A stretch of 64,000 bases of DNA. Source: an uncultured Bacteroidia bacterium (GTDB lineage Bacteria > Bacteroidota > Bacteroidia > NS11-12g > UBA9320). The notes beneath the pieces were generated by a model. The model was not told the DNA's origin. It saw nothing but the letters and a program-made list of their open reading frames with translations, and did not search any database. The translations under genes were made by a program, and so were the position numbers. Location of the stretch: NCBI GenBank assembly GCA_905478335.1, contig CAJQIC010000009.1:62001-126000 (forward strand), read 5' to 3'. Numbering within the stretch: the stretch's first letter is position 1; every line of letters begins with the position of its first letter. Positions 44,320-56,000 of the stretch are shown piece by piece.

Positions 44320-45915
44320 TTACTTCGCCAATATCATTGGTTTTGTTTGCTGTAGACTTCCGTTTTGGTATCTATAATAGTAGGTTCCACTCGCTAAATT
44401 TCCAGCATTGAATACAACTTCATGCTCGCCAACGGGCATCTCAGAGTCCACTAAAGTTTCTATAAGCTGACCCTGTGGATTGAACACCTGAACCAAAATA
44501 TGTCCTCCAGACGATTCGAATTTAATCGTCGTTGCATGACTAAATGGATTTGGATAGTTCAGCACATAAGCCTCACCAGATTTTCTTAAAGCTTTACGCG
44601 CGCTTGAGCTTGTATTACAGCTGTCGTTTAAGACCGGCAATTGTTGATGTGTTTTGGTCATGACCGAGTCTACTTCGGTATCTTCCAAACAGAACCAATC
44701 TTTTAACACACTTGCATAAACAGACCTAAAGTCGTACTGCATAGGTAAATTATCATTCACCTCAACCTTATCGGCAATTGTAGGATTCTTCCCTAAAATA
44801 CCTGGTTTTACATTTGTACCAAACAAGAACATAGGCGCTGCTGCTCCGTGATCGGTACCTGAACTAAAGTTGGCCATAATCCGACGACCAAATTCAGAAT
44901 AAGTCATACCTAACACACGGTCTTTCAATCCTAATAATTCAACGTCGTCTTGGAAGGCATCAATCGCCTCACTCAGTTGCCCCAACAAATTGGCGTGGTT
45001 ACCCGTTTCAGTACCTCCAGTGGTAGGCACCTGCCCCGCATGTGTATCAAAACCATTTATGTTTACTACAAAAATTCTTGTTTTTAATCCTCCAGAAATT
45101 AATTGAGCGACAATTTTTAGTTGGTCTGCCAACCGGTTATTGCCCTGATCTGGGTACTTAGTACTTTTATTGTTCCCTTTTTCACCAGCTGTTTTTACAG
45201 CCTGTCCATATTCATTACTTTGTCCAGCTACCTGTCGGATATAATCCAACTCTTTGCCGGCTTTAGAATTTGGAGATGGGGTGTAATTACCCGTAACCAA
45301 TTGGTAGTATGCACTTGGATCGCTAATGGCCATACCCATGTTAACACTCACTCCTTGACATACCGTCGATACCACTGAGCCGATTTGCAATACCAAAGGG
45401 TCTGGCATATCTGTATTTGGAAAACCAACAGGATAGTTAGGAAATTCATGACTTAAATATCGGCCAATCCAGCCTGAGTGCAATTCTTCGTTAGAATCAG
45501 ACGCCGTGTGCCAAATATCCGTACTTCTAAAGTGAGAAAAGTTTGGGTTCGGATATCCTACACCCTGAACAATACCTAGTTTCTCATCATTAAATAAGTC
45601 TCGCATACCTGTCATCGACGGGTGAAGACCCGTTCCCTCAACATCGTCCAGCACCAAAACCTTGGATATAGGTATCATTATATTTGATCTTGCCTTGGTC
45701 AGGTTGGTGTATTGGTCGGTCGGAATTACAGTATTTAGACCATCATTTCCTCCGTTCATTTGTATCAGTACAAGCACATGATCTGTATTCACAAATGCAT
45801 TGCTCAAAATATTCATTGTTTCAGGGTTTCCTAACGCATGAATAGGTAGTCCATTCATCAACACAGGTAGTGTCGCAAATGGGGCGGTTGCTTTTAAAAA
45901 ATCTCTTCTTTTCAT
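44320..45915 (-). CDS. DUF1501 protein with Tat-like signal and T9SS sorting domain
   Basis: A 531-residue protein of the DUF1501 family, a sulfatase/alkaline-phosphatase-like fold. It shows LVLIQMNGGNDGLNTVIP (metal region near the start), VGYPNPNFSHFRSTDIWHT, GFDTHAGQ, FGRRIMANFSSGTDHGAAAPMFL (cited as FGRRIMANFSSGTDHG). The start has a twin-arginine-type motif (KRRDFLKATAPFATLPVLMN). The C-terminus is a T9SS type A sorting domain (LNYPNPFSHATTIKF, GTYYYRYQNGSL). A Tat-type leader on a T9SS cargo is unusual. It forms an operon with the DUF1800 gene upstream (15 bp gap). Substrate unknown. Confidence 0.88.
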   Translation of the reverse strand: MKRRDFLKATAPFATLPVLMNGLPIHALGNPETMNILSNAFVNTDHVLVLIQMNGGNDGLNTVIPTDQYTNLTKARSNIMIPISKVLVLDDVEGTGLHPSMTGMRDLFNDEKLGIVQGVGYPNPNFSHFRSTDIWHTASDSNEELHSGWIGRYLSHEFPNYPVGFPNTDMPDPLVLQIGSVVSTVCQGVSVNMGMAISDPSAYYQLVTGNYTPSPNSKAGKELDYIRQVAGQSNEYGQAVKTAGEKGNNKSTKYPDQGNNRLADQLKIVAQLISGGLKTRIFVVNINGFDTHAGQVPTTGGTETGNHANLLGQLSEAIDAFQDDVELLGLKDRVLGMTYSEFGRRIMANFSSGTDHGAAAPMFLFGTNVKPGILGKNPTIADKVEVNDNLPMQYDFRSVYASVLKDWFCLEDTEVDSVMTKTHQQLPVLNDSCNTSSSARKALRKSGEAYVLNYPNPFSHATTIKFESSGGHILVQVFNPQGQLIETLVDSEMPVGEHEVVFNAGNLASGTYYYRYQNGSLQQTKPMILAK

Positions 45916-45930
45916 TTTACTACGCTTTAT

Positions 45931-47535
45931 TTACGACAATTGATACTCTGATAAATTCATTAAATACTTGACTAAACCTTGAAGCCTAACCTTTACCACA
46001 TTCTTCAACGAATCATTGGTTGGATCTGCTTTGTACGCGTTCCAAGCGTCTGTCCAATACGATGCCGCTTGACCAGATAGTAAGAATGAACGCATATACT
46101 CCTTTTGGTCACTACTAATATCCAAAGTATAATAATAGTCAACCATGTCTTCAACAAGCACAGCTGCGTCTTCGGGTTTATCAAACATCTCAGCAACCAC
46201 TATTGGATCGATTACTATCGTTTGCCTATTACGTGTAATACCAGTCAGAATCATGATGTCCGAGATTTGATTTCTCTTTGGCAGGGTGTCGGTATTAATC
46301 CAAATTTCATGGTATTGAGGAATTTGATAATACGCGGGCCATCCCGCGACATTTGGTGGATCACCTACATTTTGTTGTTGGAGGGCACATACCTGTCCAA
46401 CAATTTGCCACATATAATATTGTTCTACGACATTCGCTGAAGTTGGGAATTCAACCCCACTGTGTCGCATCATCCCAACTGAATAGTCGATAGGACTTTT
46501 AATTAAACAGCCTTGGTTCACTACGTCAAAGAAATGCTCACTTTTAAATAATGCTTCTAGTACTGGTTTAACTTGATAGTTGTTATTTCTAAATATTGTA
46601 GCTAACGGCTCAATAACATTTGTTTCTGCCGCTGCATCGATATCATAATACACAAACCACCGATAGAGCTTACGACAAATATATTTGGACACTTCCGTTT
46701 GCAAGAAAATCATATCAATTAACGCGTCAAGTTCGTTAGCTCCGTCTGCTCCTGATTGGCCGGTTATCGTTTTACTGCCAAAGAATGACGAGAAAGTCTT
46801 ATCATCGGCATCGTGTAGGTTTGGCAAAAAGTAGCTGGTGTAATTGGTGCGGTTCACTCTCCACCCTGTCAAGACTCTGGCTGCCTGTTGAACATCGAGC
46901 TCTGTATATTTAGAATCTTCCCCTTTACCCAAAGTAAACAGTTCTTGTAACTCTCTAGCATAGTTCTCGTCAGGTGCGCGTCGTGTGTTTCTTTCTCCAT
47001 TGAGATAAACCAACATTGCAGGATCAATGGTGATCAGTTTGACCAAGTTCTTAAAATCACCTAAACTGTTTTCTCTCAATAGTTGTTGGTGATTATACCC
47101 ATATATTGGGTCTCTATAGACTTGCGTTTCCGTTGCAAAGTGATTGTGCCAAAATAGCGTCATCTTCTCTAAGATGCTTCTGTCTTGACCTAGCATTTGA
47201 CCATACCACCATGACCGTAAAGAATTAACACGCGCATTTTGTAGCGCTTGATTTGTAGGACCATTTACCCATGTGTCTCCCAAAGCAATGTCTGGGTCGG
47301 TAATTCTTCCATTGTTGTAATTATTAACCGGAGGTGATGGTTTGAACGACGACGGGTTCAGCAATTCATCAACCGCATCGGACATGCTTTTAGATGCAAA
47401 ATAATTTATATCAGATTTGGTGGCTCCAAACATTGTTCGGCGCAAAAGGTGTAAGACTTCATTATTTGTCCATGACCCTGTATAGGCATCAATGCCAGCC
47501 ATGGTACGCGCGGTGCGCTGAGCAGAAGCAATCAT
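45931..47535 (-). CDS. DUF1800 family protein
   Basis: A 534-residue DUF1800 protein. Typical blocks are HLLRRTMFGATKSDINYF (near the start), MTLFWHNHFATE (about 118), YLNGERNTRRAPDENYARELQELFTLG (cited as APDENYARELQELFTLG, about 190) and VLTGWRVNR. DUF1800 and DUF1501 genes are regular partners in Bacteroidota and Planctomycetes and probably act together on an extracellular polymer or as a surface complex. No clear signal peptide is seen at the chosen start, ATG 47535; a stop limits upstream extension, so export may depend on the DUF1501 partner, or the protein is cytoplasmic. Confidence 0.88.
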   Translation of the reverse strand: MIASAQRTARTMAGIDAYTGSWTNNEVLHLLRRTMFGATKSDINYFASKSMSDAVDELLNPSSFKPSPPVNNYNNGRITDPDIALGDTWVNGPTNQALQNARVNSLRSWWYGQMLGQDRSILEKMTLFWHNHFATETQVYRDPIYGYNHQQLLRENSLGDFKNLVKLITIDPAMLVYLNGERNTRRAPDENYARELQELFTLGKGEDSKYTELDVQQAARVLTGWRVNRTNYTSYFLPNLHDADDKTFSSFFGSKTITGQSGADGANELDALIDMIFLQTEVSKYICRKLYRWFVYYDIDAAAETNVIEPLATIFRNNNYQVKPVLEALFKSEHFFDVVNQGCLIKSPIDYSVGMMRHSGVEFPTSANVVEQYYMWQIVGQVCALQQQNVGDPPNVAGWPAYYQIPQYHEIWINTDTLPKRNQISDIMILTGITRNRQTIVIDPIVVAEMFDKPEDAAVLVEDMVDYYYTLDISSDQKEYMRSFLLSGQAASYWTDAWNAYKADPTNDSLKNVVKVRLQGLVKYLMNLSEYQLS

Positions 47536-47590
47536 ATAGCAGTTGTTAAGTGAAAATTTTACTATTTATCCTCACTAAAATAATTAAGGA

Positions 47591-47626
47591 CGTGCTAATA
47601 TCCAATAGCACTGTTTAATTAGCACG
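47591..47626. promoter_or_regulatory. inverted repeat with competing arms upstream of the DUF1800 gene
   Basis: CGTGCTAAT (47591-47599) can pair with ATTAGCACG (47618-47626) over 9 bp, or its GTGCTA core with a nearer TAGCAC (47606-47611) over 6 bp. The two pairings exclude each other. The site ends ~56 bp from the DUF1800 start. It could be a three-half-site operator or a simple RNA switch. Confidence 0.45.
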
Positions 47627-47672
47627 CTTCTACAAACCGCATAACGAAACAAAAACCCTGACAATCAGGTCC

Positions 47673-47712
47673 TTAAACAAGAAAAGCGGCCTAGGCCGCT
47701 TTTCTTGTTTAA
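47673..47712. terminator. perfect 40-bp palindrome, bidirectional terminator
   Basis: TTAAACAAGAAAAGCGGCCT followed by its exact reverse complement, with no loop. T-runs occur on both strands, so it can end transcription either way. It sits 11 bp past the DUF937 stop (leftward gene). Confidence 0.9.
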
Positions 47713-47723
47713 ATGTCATAAAA

Positions 47724-48323
47724 TTATTTTCCAAATAGTTTGCCTAATAGGCCTCCAATTCCTGCGCTTTTTTGACCACCAGAATTGCCACCACTTAAGC
47801 CTCCAACTACTTGAAGAATATCGCCTAAATCAAGACCTGTGCTATTGTCTGATGTTTTAGACATCCCGCCCAATAATCCAGCGATCCCACCAAGATCAAA
47901 ACCCGACCCTTGTTGTTTTTTTTGTTTACCTAAATAACCCATAATTAATGGTGCAGCCATCTTTAAGAGCTGCCCAACTTGACTTGTATTAAGTCCTGTT
48001 TTGGCACTCAAGCCATTTTCTACGGAATTCCTGTTATCTCCTAAAACGTGCTTCAGTATTCCTTCTCCAGGACCTTTGTCACTGTTACCGATAAACCCCG
48101 ACACATCATCAAGGATGCTACCATCGTGATCACGGTCAAGCGCTCCTAAAAGTCCTGAAGCTCCAGATTCTGATTGTGAATTGTTGGACATTGCACCTAA
48201 TAAGGTAGGTACTATACCCTCAAGAGCGCTTGTCGTTTGTTGACTGTTTGCTCCAATTTTACCAGCCATGGAATCAATTCCACCATTCCCTAGTTGCTCT
48301 AATAATAACTGTGTAATATCCAT
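47724..48323 (-). CDS. DUF937 domain-containing protein
   Basis: About 199 residues. I chose ATG 48323 (MDITQLLLEQLGNGG), which is the normal start of the family; the frame to 48356 adds 11 residues. The protein has a helical first half with DUF937/YidB-like blocks (LGNGGIDSMAGKIGAN, ALEGIVPTLLGAM, LLGALDRDHDGSILDD), ending in Gly-rich stretches (GGIAGLLGGMSK, GGLLGKLFGK). The function of the family is not established. It is downstream of the DUF3467 gene with a 10-bp gap, probably cotranscribed, and ends at the 40-bp palindromic terminator. Confidence 0.87.
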   Translation of the reverse strand: MDITQLLLEQLGNGGIDSMAGKIGANSQQTTSALEGIVPTLLGAMSNNSQSESGASGLLGALDRDHDGSILDDVSGFIGNSDKGPGEGILKHVLGDNRNSVENGLSAKTGLNTSQVGQLLKMAAPLIMGYLGKQKKQQGSGFDLGGIAGLLGGMSKTSDNSTGLDLGDILQVVGGLSGGNSGGQKSAGIGGLLGKLFGK

Positions 48324-48333
48324 ATCTACATTT

Positions 48334-48651
48334 TTATGCTTCCCCTGCAGGTCCAAAGTTCATTGGGAAATTAGGCACTTGATCGTGCGATTCAATTTCT
48401 CCAAAGTTTGCTTCGTACTTGTTGATGTTTTCTCCCAATGCAAACATTAATCGTTTTGCATGTTGTGGAGACAAGATAATGCGTTGTTTCACTTTGGCCT
48501 TTGGCGTGCCTGGCATCATTCTAACGAAGTCTACAATAAACTCGGAATTAGAATGTGAAATGATTGCTAAGTTAGAATATGTTCCGTCTGCAACTTCTTC
48601 GCTTAACTCTATATCAATTTGATTGCCTTGTTTTTCTTTTTGTTCTTCCAT
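48334..48651 (-). CDS. DUF3467 domain-containing protein
   Basis: About 105 residues. The ATG at 48651 (MEEQKEKQGNQIDIELSEEV) is the usual start; the frame to 48669 adds six odd residues. The body matches DUF3467: DGTYSNLAIISHSNSEFIVD, then DFVRMMPGTPKAKVKQRIIL, then LSPQHAKRLMFALGENI. Members are short beta-rich proteins often found beside rpoC in Bacteroidota. The position directly downstream of rpoC is conserved across the phylum in my experience. Function unknown; a role near transcription or translation is guesswork. Confidence 0.9.
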   Translation of the reverse strand: MEEQKEKQGNQIDIELSEEVADGTYSNLAIISHSNSEFIVDFVRMMPGTPKAKVKQRIILSPQHAKRLMFALGENINKYEANFGEIESHDQVPNFPMNFGPAGEA

Positions 48652-48663
48652 TTTTTTCGTGTA

Positions 48664-48693
48664 AAACAAAAATGCCCCATTTCTGGGGCATTT
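48664..48693 (-). terminator. Rho-independent terminator after rpoC
   Basis: Minus-strand stem AAATGCCCC / GGGGCATTT (9 bp), 6-nt loop, then TTTTGTTTT. It lies 22 bp past the rpoC stop and ends the rplKAJL-rpoBC transcript ahead of the DUF3467 gene. Confidence 0.9.
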
Positions 48694-48714
48694 CCGTAAA
48701 AAGTTTAAATAAAA

Positions 48715-51700
48715 TTAGTTCGCGGCACCAACTTCTCCAACCGTTTGAGTCTCCTCTTCTTTTGAACTCATCAATAAATCGTATTCTTCTTGAGAACCGA
48801 CAATGACGTCTTCATAGTCGCGTAGACCTGTACCAGCTGGTATTGAATGACCAACGATAACGTTTTCTTTTAAGCCTGTTAGGTAATCGACCTTACCTGC
48901 AATTGCCGCTTCGTTCAAGACCTTTGTGGTTTCTTGGAACGACGCTGCAGACATAAAGCTTTGAGTACCTAACGATGCCTTGGTGATACCCATCAATAAT
49001 GGCTCTGATGTCGCTGGCACAGCATCTCTTACCTCAACGGCTTTAAGATCTTTACGCTTCAGCACAGAGTTAACATCACGTAGTCGACGCAAGCTCACTA
49101 TTTGACCTGGCTTCAACTCATTTGAGTCACCTGCTTCAACAACAACTTTTTTGTCATATATCCAGTTGTTTTGCTCTTTGAAGTCATGTTTTGCAACACC
49201 TTCACCTTCTAAGAACTTGGTATCTCCTGGATCAACTATCGTAACTTTCTGCATCATCTGACGCACAATTACCTCAATGTGTTTGTCGTTGATTTTTACC
49301 CCTTGTAGTCGGTATACTTCTTGAATTCCATTTACGATGTAATTGTGTACAGCACTTGGACCTTCAATTGCCAAAATATCCTTCGGTGTAATGGAACCAT
49401 CTGATAATGGCGTACCTGCCTTAACAAAGTCATTATCCTGAACCAGGATGTGTTTCGAAAGCGAAACAAGATATTTCTTCTTAACGCCTTCTTTTGATTC
49501 AATCAGTATTTCTCTGTTACCACGTTTAATACCGCCATAACTAACAACACCGTCAATTTCAGAAACTACAGCTGGGTTAGAAGGGTTACGTGCTTCGAAA
49601 AGCTCCGTTACTCTTGGCAGACCACCCGTGATATCGCCCGTTTTCCCTAATACACGTGGTATCTTAGCGATAATCTCACCAGACTTAATTTTGGCATTAT
49701 CTTCAACAGATATGTGTGCGCCTACTGGTAAGTTGAACTCACGCAGTGTTTCACCTTTTTTATCCTGTAGTAACACCGCTGGAATTAATTTCTTGTCGCG
49801 GTTTTCAACCAAGACTTTTTCCTTAAATCCAGTTTGTTCGTCAATTTCATCTTTATACGTGATACCATCGATGATATCTTTAAAGGCAATTTTACCTTCC
49901 GAATCACTGACAATTACCGCGTTATATGGATCCCAGTTACAAATTACGTCGCCTTTTTTCACTTTTTGCTTATTCTTAACTTTAATTAATGAACCATAAG
50001 GTACGTTCAAGGTGTTTAGTAATTCCTTTGACTTAGAATCCAACACTTTGATTTCACCAGACCGACCAACTACCACTTCTTCTTTCTCTCCATCTTCTGT
50101 TATACGGTCAACCGTTTTGATTTCGTCAAACTCTAGTGTACCGTTATAACGTACAGTCATTTCAGACTCTGATGCGATGTTAGACGCTGTACCCCCAACG
50201 TGGAATGTACGCAACGTCAACTGCGTTCCTGGCTCTCCAATTGATTGAGCTGCAATTACACCAACTGCTTCTCCTCTTTGAACCATTCTGCCTGTTGGTA
50301 AGCTTCGTCCATAACACTTGGTACAAACACCACGTTCGTTTTCACAAGTCATAACCGATCTAATCTCTAATCGATCTATTCCTGCATCCGTGATCATTTG
50401 AGCAACCTCCTCAGTAATTTCTGAACCGGCCTCAAGTATTACTTCCTTAGTCTTTGGATCTTCTATATCATGAAGGTTTGTACGTCCTAGAATTCTGTCG
50501 TACAAGCTTTCAACGATTTCTTCATTTTCTTTAAGCGCTGTTACCTCAATTCCACGAAGCGTTTCACAATCTACAGCGTTAATAACGACATCTTGTGCAA
50601 CATCATGAAGACGTCTTGTAAGATAACCCGCATCCGCCGTTTTAAGTGCTGTATCGGCAAGACCTTTACGTGCACCGTGAGTAGAAATAAAGTACTCTAA
50701 AATCGACAGTCCTTGACGGAAATTCGAAAGAATCGGATTCTCGATAATCTCTCCTGTTCCACCATGACCTGTTTTCTTTTGTGGTTTCGCCATCAATCCA
50801 CGCATACCACCTAACTGACGAATTTGCTCTTTAGATCCCCTTGCACCAGAATCCAACATCATATAGATTGGGTTGAATCCTTGATCATCTGCGGTTAGCT
50901 TCTGTAAAAGTGCATCAGATACTTTAGAGTTAACACGTGTCCAGATATCAATTATCTGGTTATATCGCTCGTTGTTTGTAATGAAACCATTGTTATAGTT
51001 CTCCCAAATCTCGTCAACCTCAACCTTAGCGGCTTCAATTAAGCCTTCTTTCGTATCAGGAAGTACAACGTCACTAATGTTAAACGACAATCCTCCTTTA
51101 AACGAGTATTGAAACCCTAAATTCTTGATATTATCAAGGAAATCAGCAGTTTTTGCAATCCCAACCTCTTTAACCATGTCACCAATGATTGTTCTCAATG
51201 ACTTCTTAGTCAGAAGTTCATTGATAAAGCCCATGGCTTCAGGAACGAACTGGTTAAAGATTACACGTCCAACAGTGGTTTCAATAATCTTATTAACTAA
51301 TTCGCCATCTTGTTTGACATTGGTTTTAATCTTAATATTTGCGTGAAGTGCAGCACGACCTTCGTTATGCGCTACTGTAAGCTCATCATGAGAATAGAAT
51401 GTTAACCCTTCACCAGCAACTGGTTTAGCTTTGGTCGACTTTCTACCTTTAGTTAAATAATATAATCCCAACACCATGTCTTGCGATGGCACCGCAATAG
51501 GAGCACCGTTTGCAGGGTTAAGAATATTATGTGGCGCCAACATTAAGATTTGAGCTTCTAAAACAGCTGCATTACCTAGTGGTACGTGAACAGCCATTTG
51601 ATCACCGTCAAAATCCGCGTTAAAACCTGTACAAACTAATGGGTGTAGTCGAATCGCTTTACCCTCAACCAATTTTGGTTGGAAGGCTTGTATACCCAAT

Positions 51701-53037
51701 CTGTGAAGCGTTGGAGCACGGTTAAGTAAGATTGGATGCCCTTTTAAGATATTCTCAAGAATTTCCCAAATAACAGGATCCTTACGGTCTACAATTTTCT
51801 TTGCAGATTTTACCGTTTTAACAATTCCACGTTCAATTAACTTCCGTATGATAAATGGTTTGAAAAGCTCACTTGCCATTCCTTTTGGTAAACCACATTC
51901 ATGCAATTGAAGAGTTGGTCCAACAACGATAACAGAACGACCAGAATAATCAACCCGCTTACCCAATAAGTTTTGACGGAAACGACCTTGCTTACCTTTA
52001 AGCATATCGCTTAATGATTTCAATGGTCTGTTACCGCTTGCTTTAACTGCATTGGCACGTCTTGTATTATCCAATAAGCTATCCACCGCTTCTTGAAGCA
52101 TTCGCTTTTCGTTACGCAAGATAACTTCTGGCGCCTTGATTTCCATCAGGCGCTTCAAACGATTATTTCGTATGATTACACGACGGTATAAGTCGTTAAG
52201 ATCCGATGTTGCAAAACGTCCACCATCTAAAGGCACCAATGGTCTTAATTCTGGTGGAATTACAGGAAGAATCTTCATAATCATCCATTCCGGTTTGTTT
52301 TCAAACCTAGAATTTGCATCTCTAAAGCCTTCGATAACCTTCAAACGCTTCAAGGCTTCTGCCTTACGCTGTTGAGAAGTTTCGTTTGCTGCTTGATGAC
52401 GTAGTTGATATGACAATTCATCTAAATTCAATCTTCCTAAAAGGTCCCAGATTGCATCTGCGCCCATTTTTGCTACGAATTTGTTCGGATCGTTATCCTC
52501 TAAATATTGATTTTCCTTTGGAAGGGTATCCAGTATATCTAGGTATTCTTCTTCTGTAAGGAAGTCTAAATAATTGATTCCATCCTCTTCTTTAACTCCT
52601 GATTGAATAACTACGTAACGTTCGTAGTATATAATCATATCAAGTTTCTTAGAAGGTAACCCCAATAAGTAACCAATTTTGTTTGGTAATGAACGGAAGT
52701 ACCAAATATGAGCAACAGGAACAACCAATTCGATGTGTCCCATACGCTCACGACGTACTTTCTTTTCAGTTACTTCAACACCACACCGGTCACAAACGAT
52801 TCCTTTGTATCGAATACGTTTGTATTTACCACAATGACATTCGTAATCCTTTACAGGTCCGAATATTCTTTCGCAGAATAAACCGCCCATTTCTGGCTTA
52901 TACGAACGGTAGTTGATGGTTTCCGGTTTAATAACTTCACCATTTGATCTTTGCAAGATTACTTCAGGAGAAGACAATCCGATACGAACACTTTTGAAGT
53001 TACTTTTTATTTTTTGCTCTTTTTTATTGTAAGCCAT
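48715..53037 (-). CDS. rpoC: RNA polymerase beta' subunit
   Basis: A 1440-residue beta' subunit. It shows the N-terminal zinc-binding domain ([20 protein letters not shown], four Cys), the catalytic Mg-binding loop [15 protein letters not shown] (three Asp, about residue 470), the bridge-helix region ([21 protein letters not shown], cited as [19 protein letters not shown]) and the C-terminal trigger-loop side with ECYGRS-like zinc Cys ([15 protein letters not shown]). The insertion between the two halves of the jaw fits the Bacteroidota length. It is the last gene of the ribosomal-protein/RNA-polymerase operon and has its own terminator. Confidence 0.99.
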   Translation of the reverse strand: MAYNKKEQKIKSNFKSVRIGLSSPEVILQRSNGEVIKPETINYRSYKPEMGGLFCERIFGPVKDYECHCGKYKRIRYKGIVCDRCGVEVTEKKVRRERMGHIELVVPVAHIWYFRSLPNKIGYLLGLPSKKLDMIIYYERYVVIQSGVKEEDGINYLDFLTEEEYLDILDTLPKENQYLEDNDPNKFVAKMGADAIWDLLGRLNLDELSYQLRHQAANETSQQRKAEALKRLKVIEGFRDANSRFENKPEWMIMKILPVIPPELRPLVPLDGGRFATSDLNDLYRRVIIRNNRLKRLMEIKAPEVILRNEKRMLQEAVDSLLDNTRRANAVKASGNRPLKSLSDMLKGKQGRFRQNLLGKRVDYSGRSVIVVGPTLQLHECGLPKGMASELFKPFIIRKLIERGIVKTVKSAKKIVDRKDPVIWEILENILKGHPILLNRAPTLHRLGIQAFQPKLVEGKAIRLHPLVCTGFNADFDGDQMAVHVPLGNAAVLEAQILMLAPHNILNPANGAPIAVPSQDMVLGLYYLTKGRKSTKAKPVAGEGLTFYSHDELTVAHNEGRAALHANIKIKTNVKQDGELVNKIIETTVGRVIFNQFVPEAMGFINELLTKKSLRTIIGDMVKEVGIAKTADFLDNIKNLGFQYSFKGGLSFNISDVVLPDTKEGLIEAAKVEVDEIWENYNNGFITNNERYNQIIDIWTRVNSKVSDALLQKLTADDQGFNPIYMMLDSGARGSKEQIRQLGGMRGLMAKPQKKTGHGGTGEIIENPILSNFRQGLSILEYFISTHGARKGLADTALKTADAGYLTRRLHDVAQDVVINAVDCETLRGIEVTALKENEEIVESLYDRILGRTNLHDIEDPKTKEVILEAGSEITEEVAQMITDAGIDRLEIRSVMTCENERGVCTKCYGRSLPTGRMVQRGEAVGVIAAQSIGEPGTQLTLRTFHVGGTASNIASESEMTVRYNGTLEFDEIKTVDRITEDGEKEEVVVGRSGEIKVLDSKSKELLNTLNVPYGSLIKVKNKQKVKKGDVICNWDPYNAVIVSDSEGKIAFKDIIDGITYKDEIDEQTGFKEKVLVENRDKKLIPAVLLQDKKGETLREFNLPVGAHISVEDNAKIKSGEIIAKIPRVLGKTGDITGGLPRVTELFEARNPSNPAVVSEIDGVVSYGGIKRGNREILIESKEGVKKKYLVSLSKHILVQDNDFVKAGTPLSDGSITPKDILAIEGPSAVHNYIVNGIQEVYRLQGVKINDKHIEVIVRQMMQKVTIVDPGDTKFLEGEGVAKHDFKEQNNWIYDKKVVVEAGDSNELKPGQIVSLRRLRDVNSVLKRKDLKAVEVRDAVPATSEPLLMGITKASLGTQSFMSAASFQETTKVLNEAAIAGKVDYLTGLKENVIVGHSIPAGTGLRDYEDVIVGSQEEYDLLMSSKEEETQTVGEVGAAN

Positions 53038-53082
53038 GTTGTGTTTTTCTAAATAAATTGAAACTAAAACCTAAACTACTGA

Positions 53083-56000
53083 TCAATCAAATGTTAACTC
53101 GAGACCTAAACCTCTGAGCTCGTGAAGCAATACGTTAAATGATTCTGGCAATCCTGGCTCAACACTGTTGTCTCCTTTTACGATTGCCTCATACGTTTTA
53201 GCTCTTCCGATAATATCATCCGATTTCACAGTCAAAATCTCACGTAAAATGTTTGACGCACCAAATGCTTCAAGTGCCCAAACCTCCATCTCACCAAAAC
53301 GCTGACCACCAAACTGAGCTTTACCACCCAATGGCTGTTGCGTAATTAACGAGTAAGGTCCAATAGAACGAGAGTGCATTTTGTCATCAACCATGTGACC
53401 TAGCTTCAACATGTAAATGATTCCAACTGTAGTAGGTTGATCGAAACGTTCACCTGTTAATCCATTGTATAGATACGTAGAACCGTTTGCAGGAACACCT
53501 GCTTTGCTTACGTAGTCTTCAATGTCTTTCTCGGTAGCTCCGTCAAAAATTGGGGTAGCAAAGTTGATACCTAATTCTTCTCCGGCCCAGCCTAAAACAG
53601 TTTCGTAAATCTGTCCCAAGTTCATACGCGATGGTACACCAAGTGGGTTAAGTACGATATCAACTGGAGTTCCGTCTTCTAAGAATGGCATATCCGCTTC
53701 TGGTACAATACGAGCAACAATACCCTTGTTACCGTGACGACCTGCCATCTTATCTCCTACTTTAAGTTTTCTCTTTTTAGCCAGATAAACCTTAGCCATT
53801 TGCAAAATTCCTGTAGGTAATTCATCCCCTACACTAATTGCGAAATGTTGTCTCTTATAATCTGTTGTAACTTCATTAATTCGAAGCTTATAGTTGTTCA
53901 ACGTTTCAGCGATAAGTTCATTTTTCTTATCGTCTGCTGTCCAACCATTATAAGACACAGTAGCAAAATCGATTTCAGCCAATGCTTTTTGTGTAAATTT
54001 AGTTCCCTTAGGAATTACTTCTTCGAAGTATACATTACTTACACCTTGCGACGTTCTACCGTTCACAATTTTGAAAAGCTTTTCTACCAACGTAGTTTTC
54101 AACTTAGCAAGATTTTTATCGTGCTCTGCGTCTAACTTAGCCAGTTTAACTTTATCGTCTGCCTTAGTGGCTTTATCCTTTTTAACTCTTGTGAAAAGTT
54201 TTTTATCGATAACAATACCCTGAGTCGATGGTGAAGCTTTCAAACTAGCGTCTTTCACGTCACCTGCTTTATCTCCAAAGATTGCACGCAATAACTTTTC
54301 TTCTGGAGAAGGTTCTGACTCGCCCTTTGGTGTAATTTTACCAATTAGGATGTCCCCTTCTTTAATTCTAGCTCCAATACGAATAAGACCGTTTTCGTCC
54401 AAATTCTTTGTTGCCTCTTCACTAACGTTAGGAATATCGTTTGTTAATTCTTCTTCCCCACGTTTTGTATCTCGAACTTCTAATTCATATTCTACAATAT
54501 GTACTGAAGTGTAGTAATCGTCTTTAACAACTTTTTCAGATATTACAATCGCATCCTCAAAGTTGTACCCTTGCCATGGCATAAATGCCACCTTCAAGTT
54601 ACGTCCTAAAGCCAATTCACCATTGTCGGTTGCATAACCATCACATAAAACTTGACCTTTAACAACACGATCGCCTTTCTTCACGATAGGTCGCAAGTTG
54701 ATACAAGTGTTTTGGTTGGTACGTTGGAATTTAGTTACCGGGTATGACTTCACTTCACCAATGAAAGACACTGTTCTTTCGTTGTCAGACAAGTCGTATC
54801 GTACTCTGATTTCCTTTGCATCAACATATTCAACAACCCCATCGCCTTCAGCGTTAATCAAGTTTCTTGAATCTTCTGCAATTTTTTGCTCAAGACCTGT
54901 ACCAACGATTGGTGCTTCAGGTCTTAACAATGGCACGGCTTGACGCTGCATGTTAGATCCCATCAGGGCTCTGTTCGCATCATCATGCTCTAAGAAAGGA
55001 ATCAACGACGCTGCAATCGATACAATCTGATTCGGCGCTACATCCATATAGTGCACCTCTTCAGGTTTTACGATTGGGAAGTCTCCTTCGTTTCTTGCCT
55101 TTATTTCATCGTTTACAAATTTCCCATCCTTACCGATTGGCGCATTTGCTTGTGCGATGATATGTGTATCTTCTTCTTCTGCACTTAGGAATATTACGCC
55201 GTCTTCAACCTTACCTTTCGTTACTTTTCGGTAAGGTGTTTCGATGAATCCCATGCTATTAATCTTCGCATGCACACACAAAGAAGAAATCAAACCAATG
55301 TTCGGTCCTTCAGGTGTTTCAATCGTACACAGACGACCATAGTGCGTATAGTGAACGTCACGAACCTCGAAACCTGCTCTATCTCTAGATAGACCACCAG
55401 GTCCTAAGGCTGACATTCTACGCTTATGCGTAATCTCAGCCAGCGGATTCGTTTGATCCATAAACTGAGAAAGTTGGTTTGTACCAAAGAAAGAGTTGAT
55501 TACAGACGATAGTGTTCGTGCATTAATCAAGTCTGTTGGGGTAAACACTTCGTTGTCACGAATATTCATTCGCTCACGAATTGTTCTTGCCATACGCGCA
55601 AGACCAACACCAAACTGAGAATACAATTGCTCACCTACCGTTCTAACACGTCTGTTACTCAAGTGGTCAATATCATCGACGTCTGTTCTTGAGTTACTCA
55701 ATTCAATAAGGTATTGAATAATTAAAATGATGTCTTCATTGGTTAATACACGTGTATCCGATGAAGTATCAAGTTTTAATTTCTTATTGATTCTATAACG
55801 TCCTACTTCTCCTAAATCATAACGTTTGTCTGAGAAGAATAATCGGTCAATAATACCACGAGCTGTTTCTTCATCAGGTGGATCAGTATTTCTCAATTGA
55901 CGATAGATATGCTCAACAGCTTCTTTTCCACTGTTTGATGTATCTTTTTGAAGCGTATTGTGAATGATAGCAAAATCGTTTTTGTTATCAATCTCTTTGC

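Noticed and set aside
49628-49999. Rightward ORF inside rpoC, and other long antisense frames in rpoB, rpoC, gcvP and the esterase gene
   Set aside because: Shadows of strongly conserved genes on the other strand; composition and lack of motifs show no coding.
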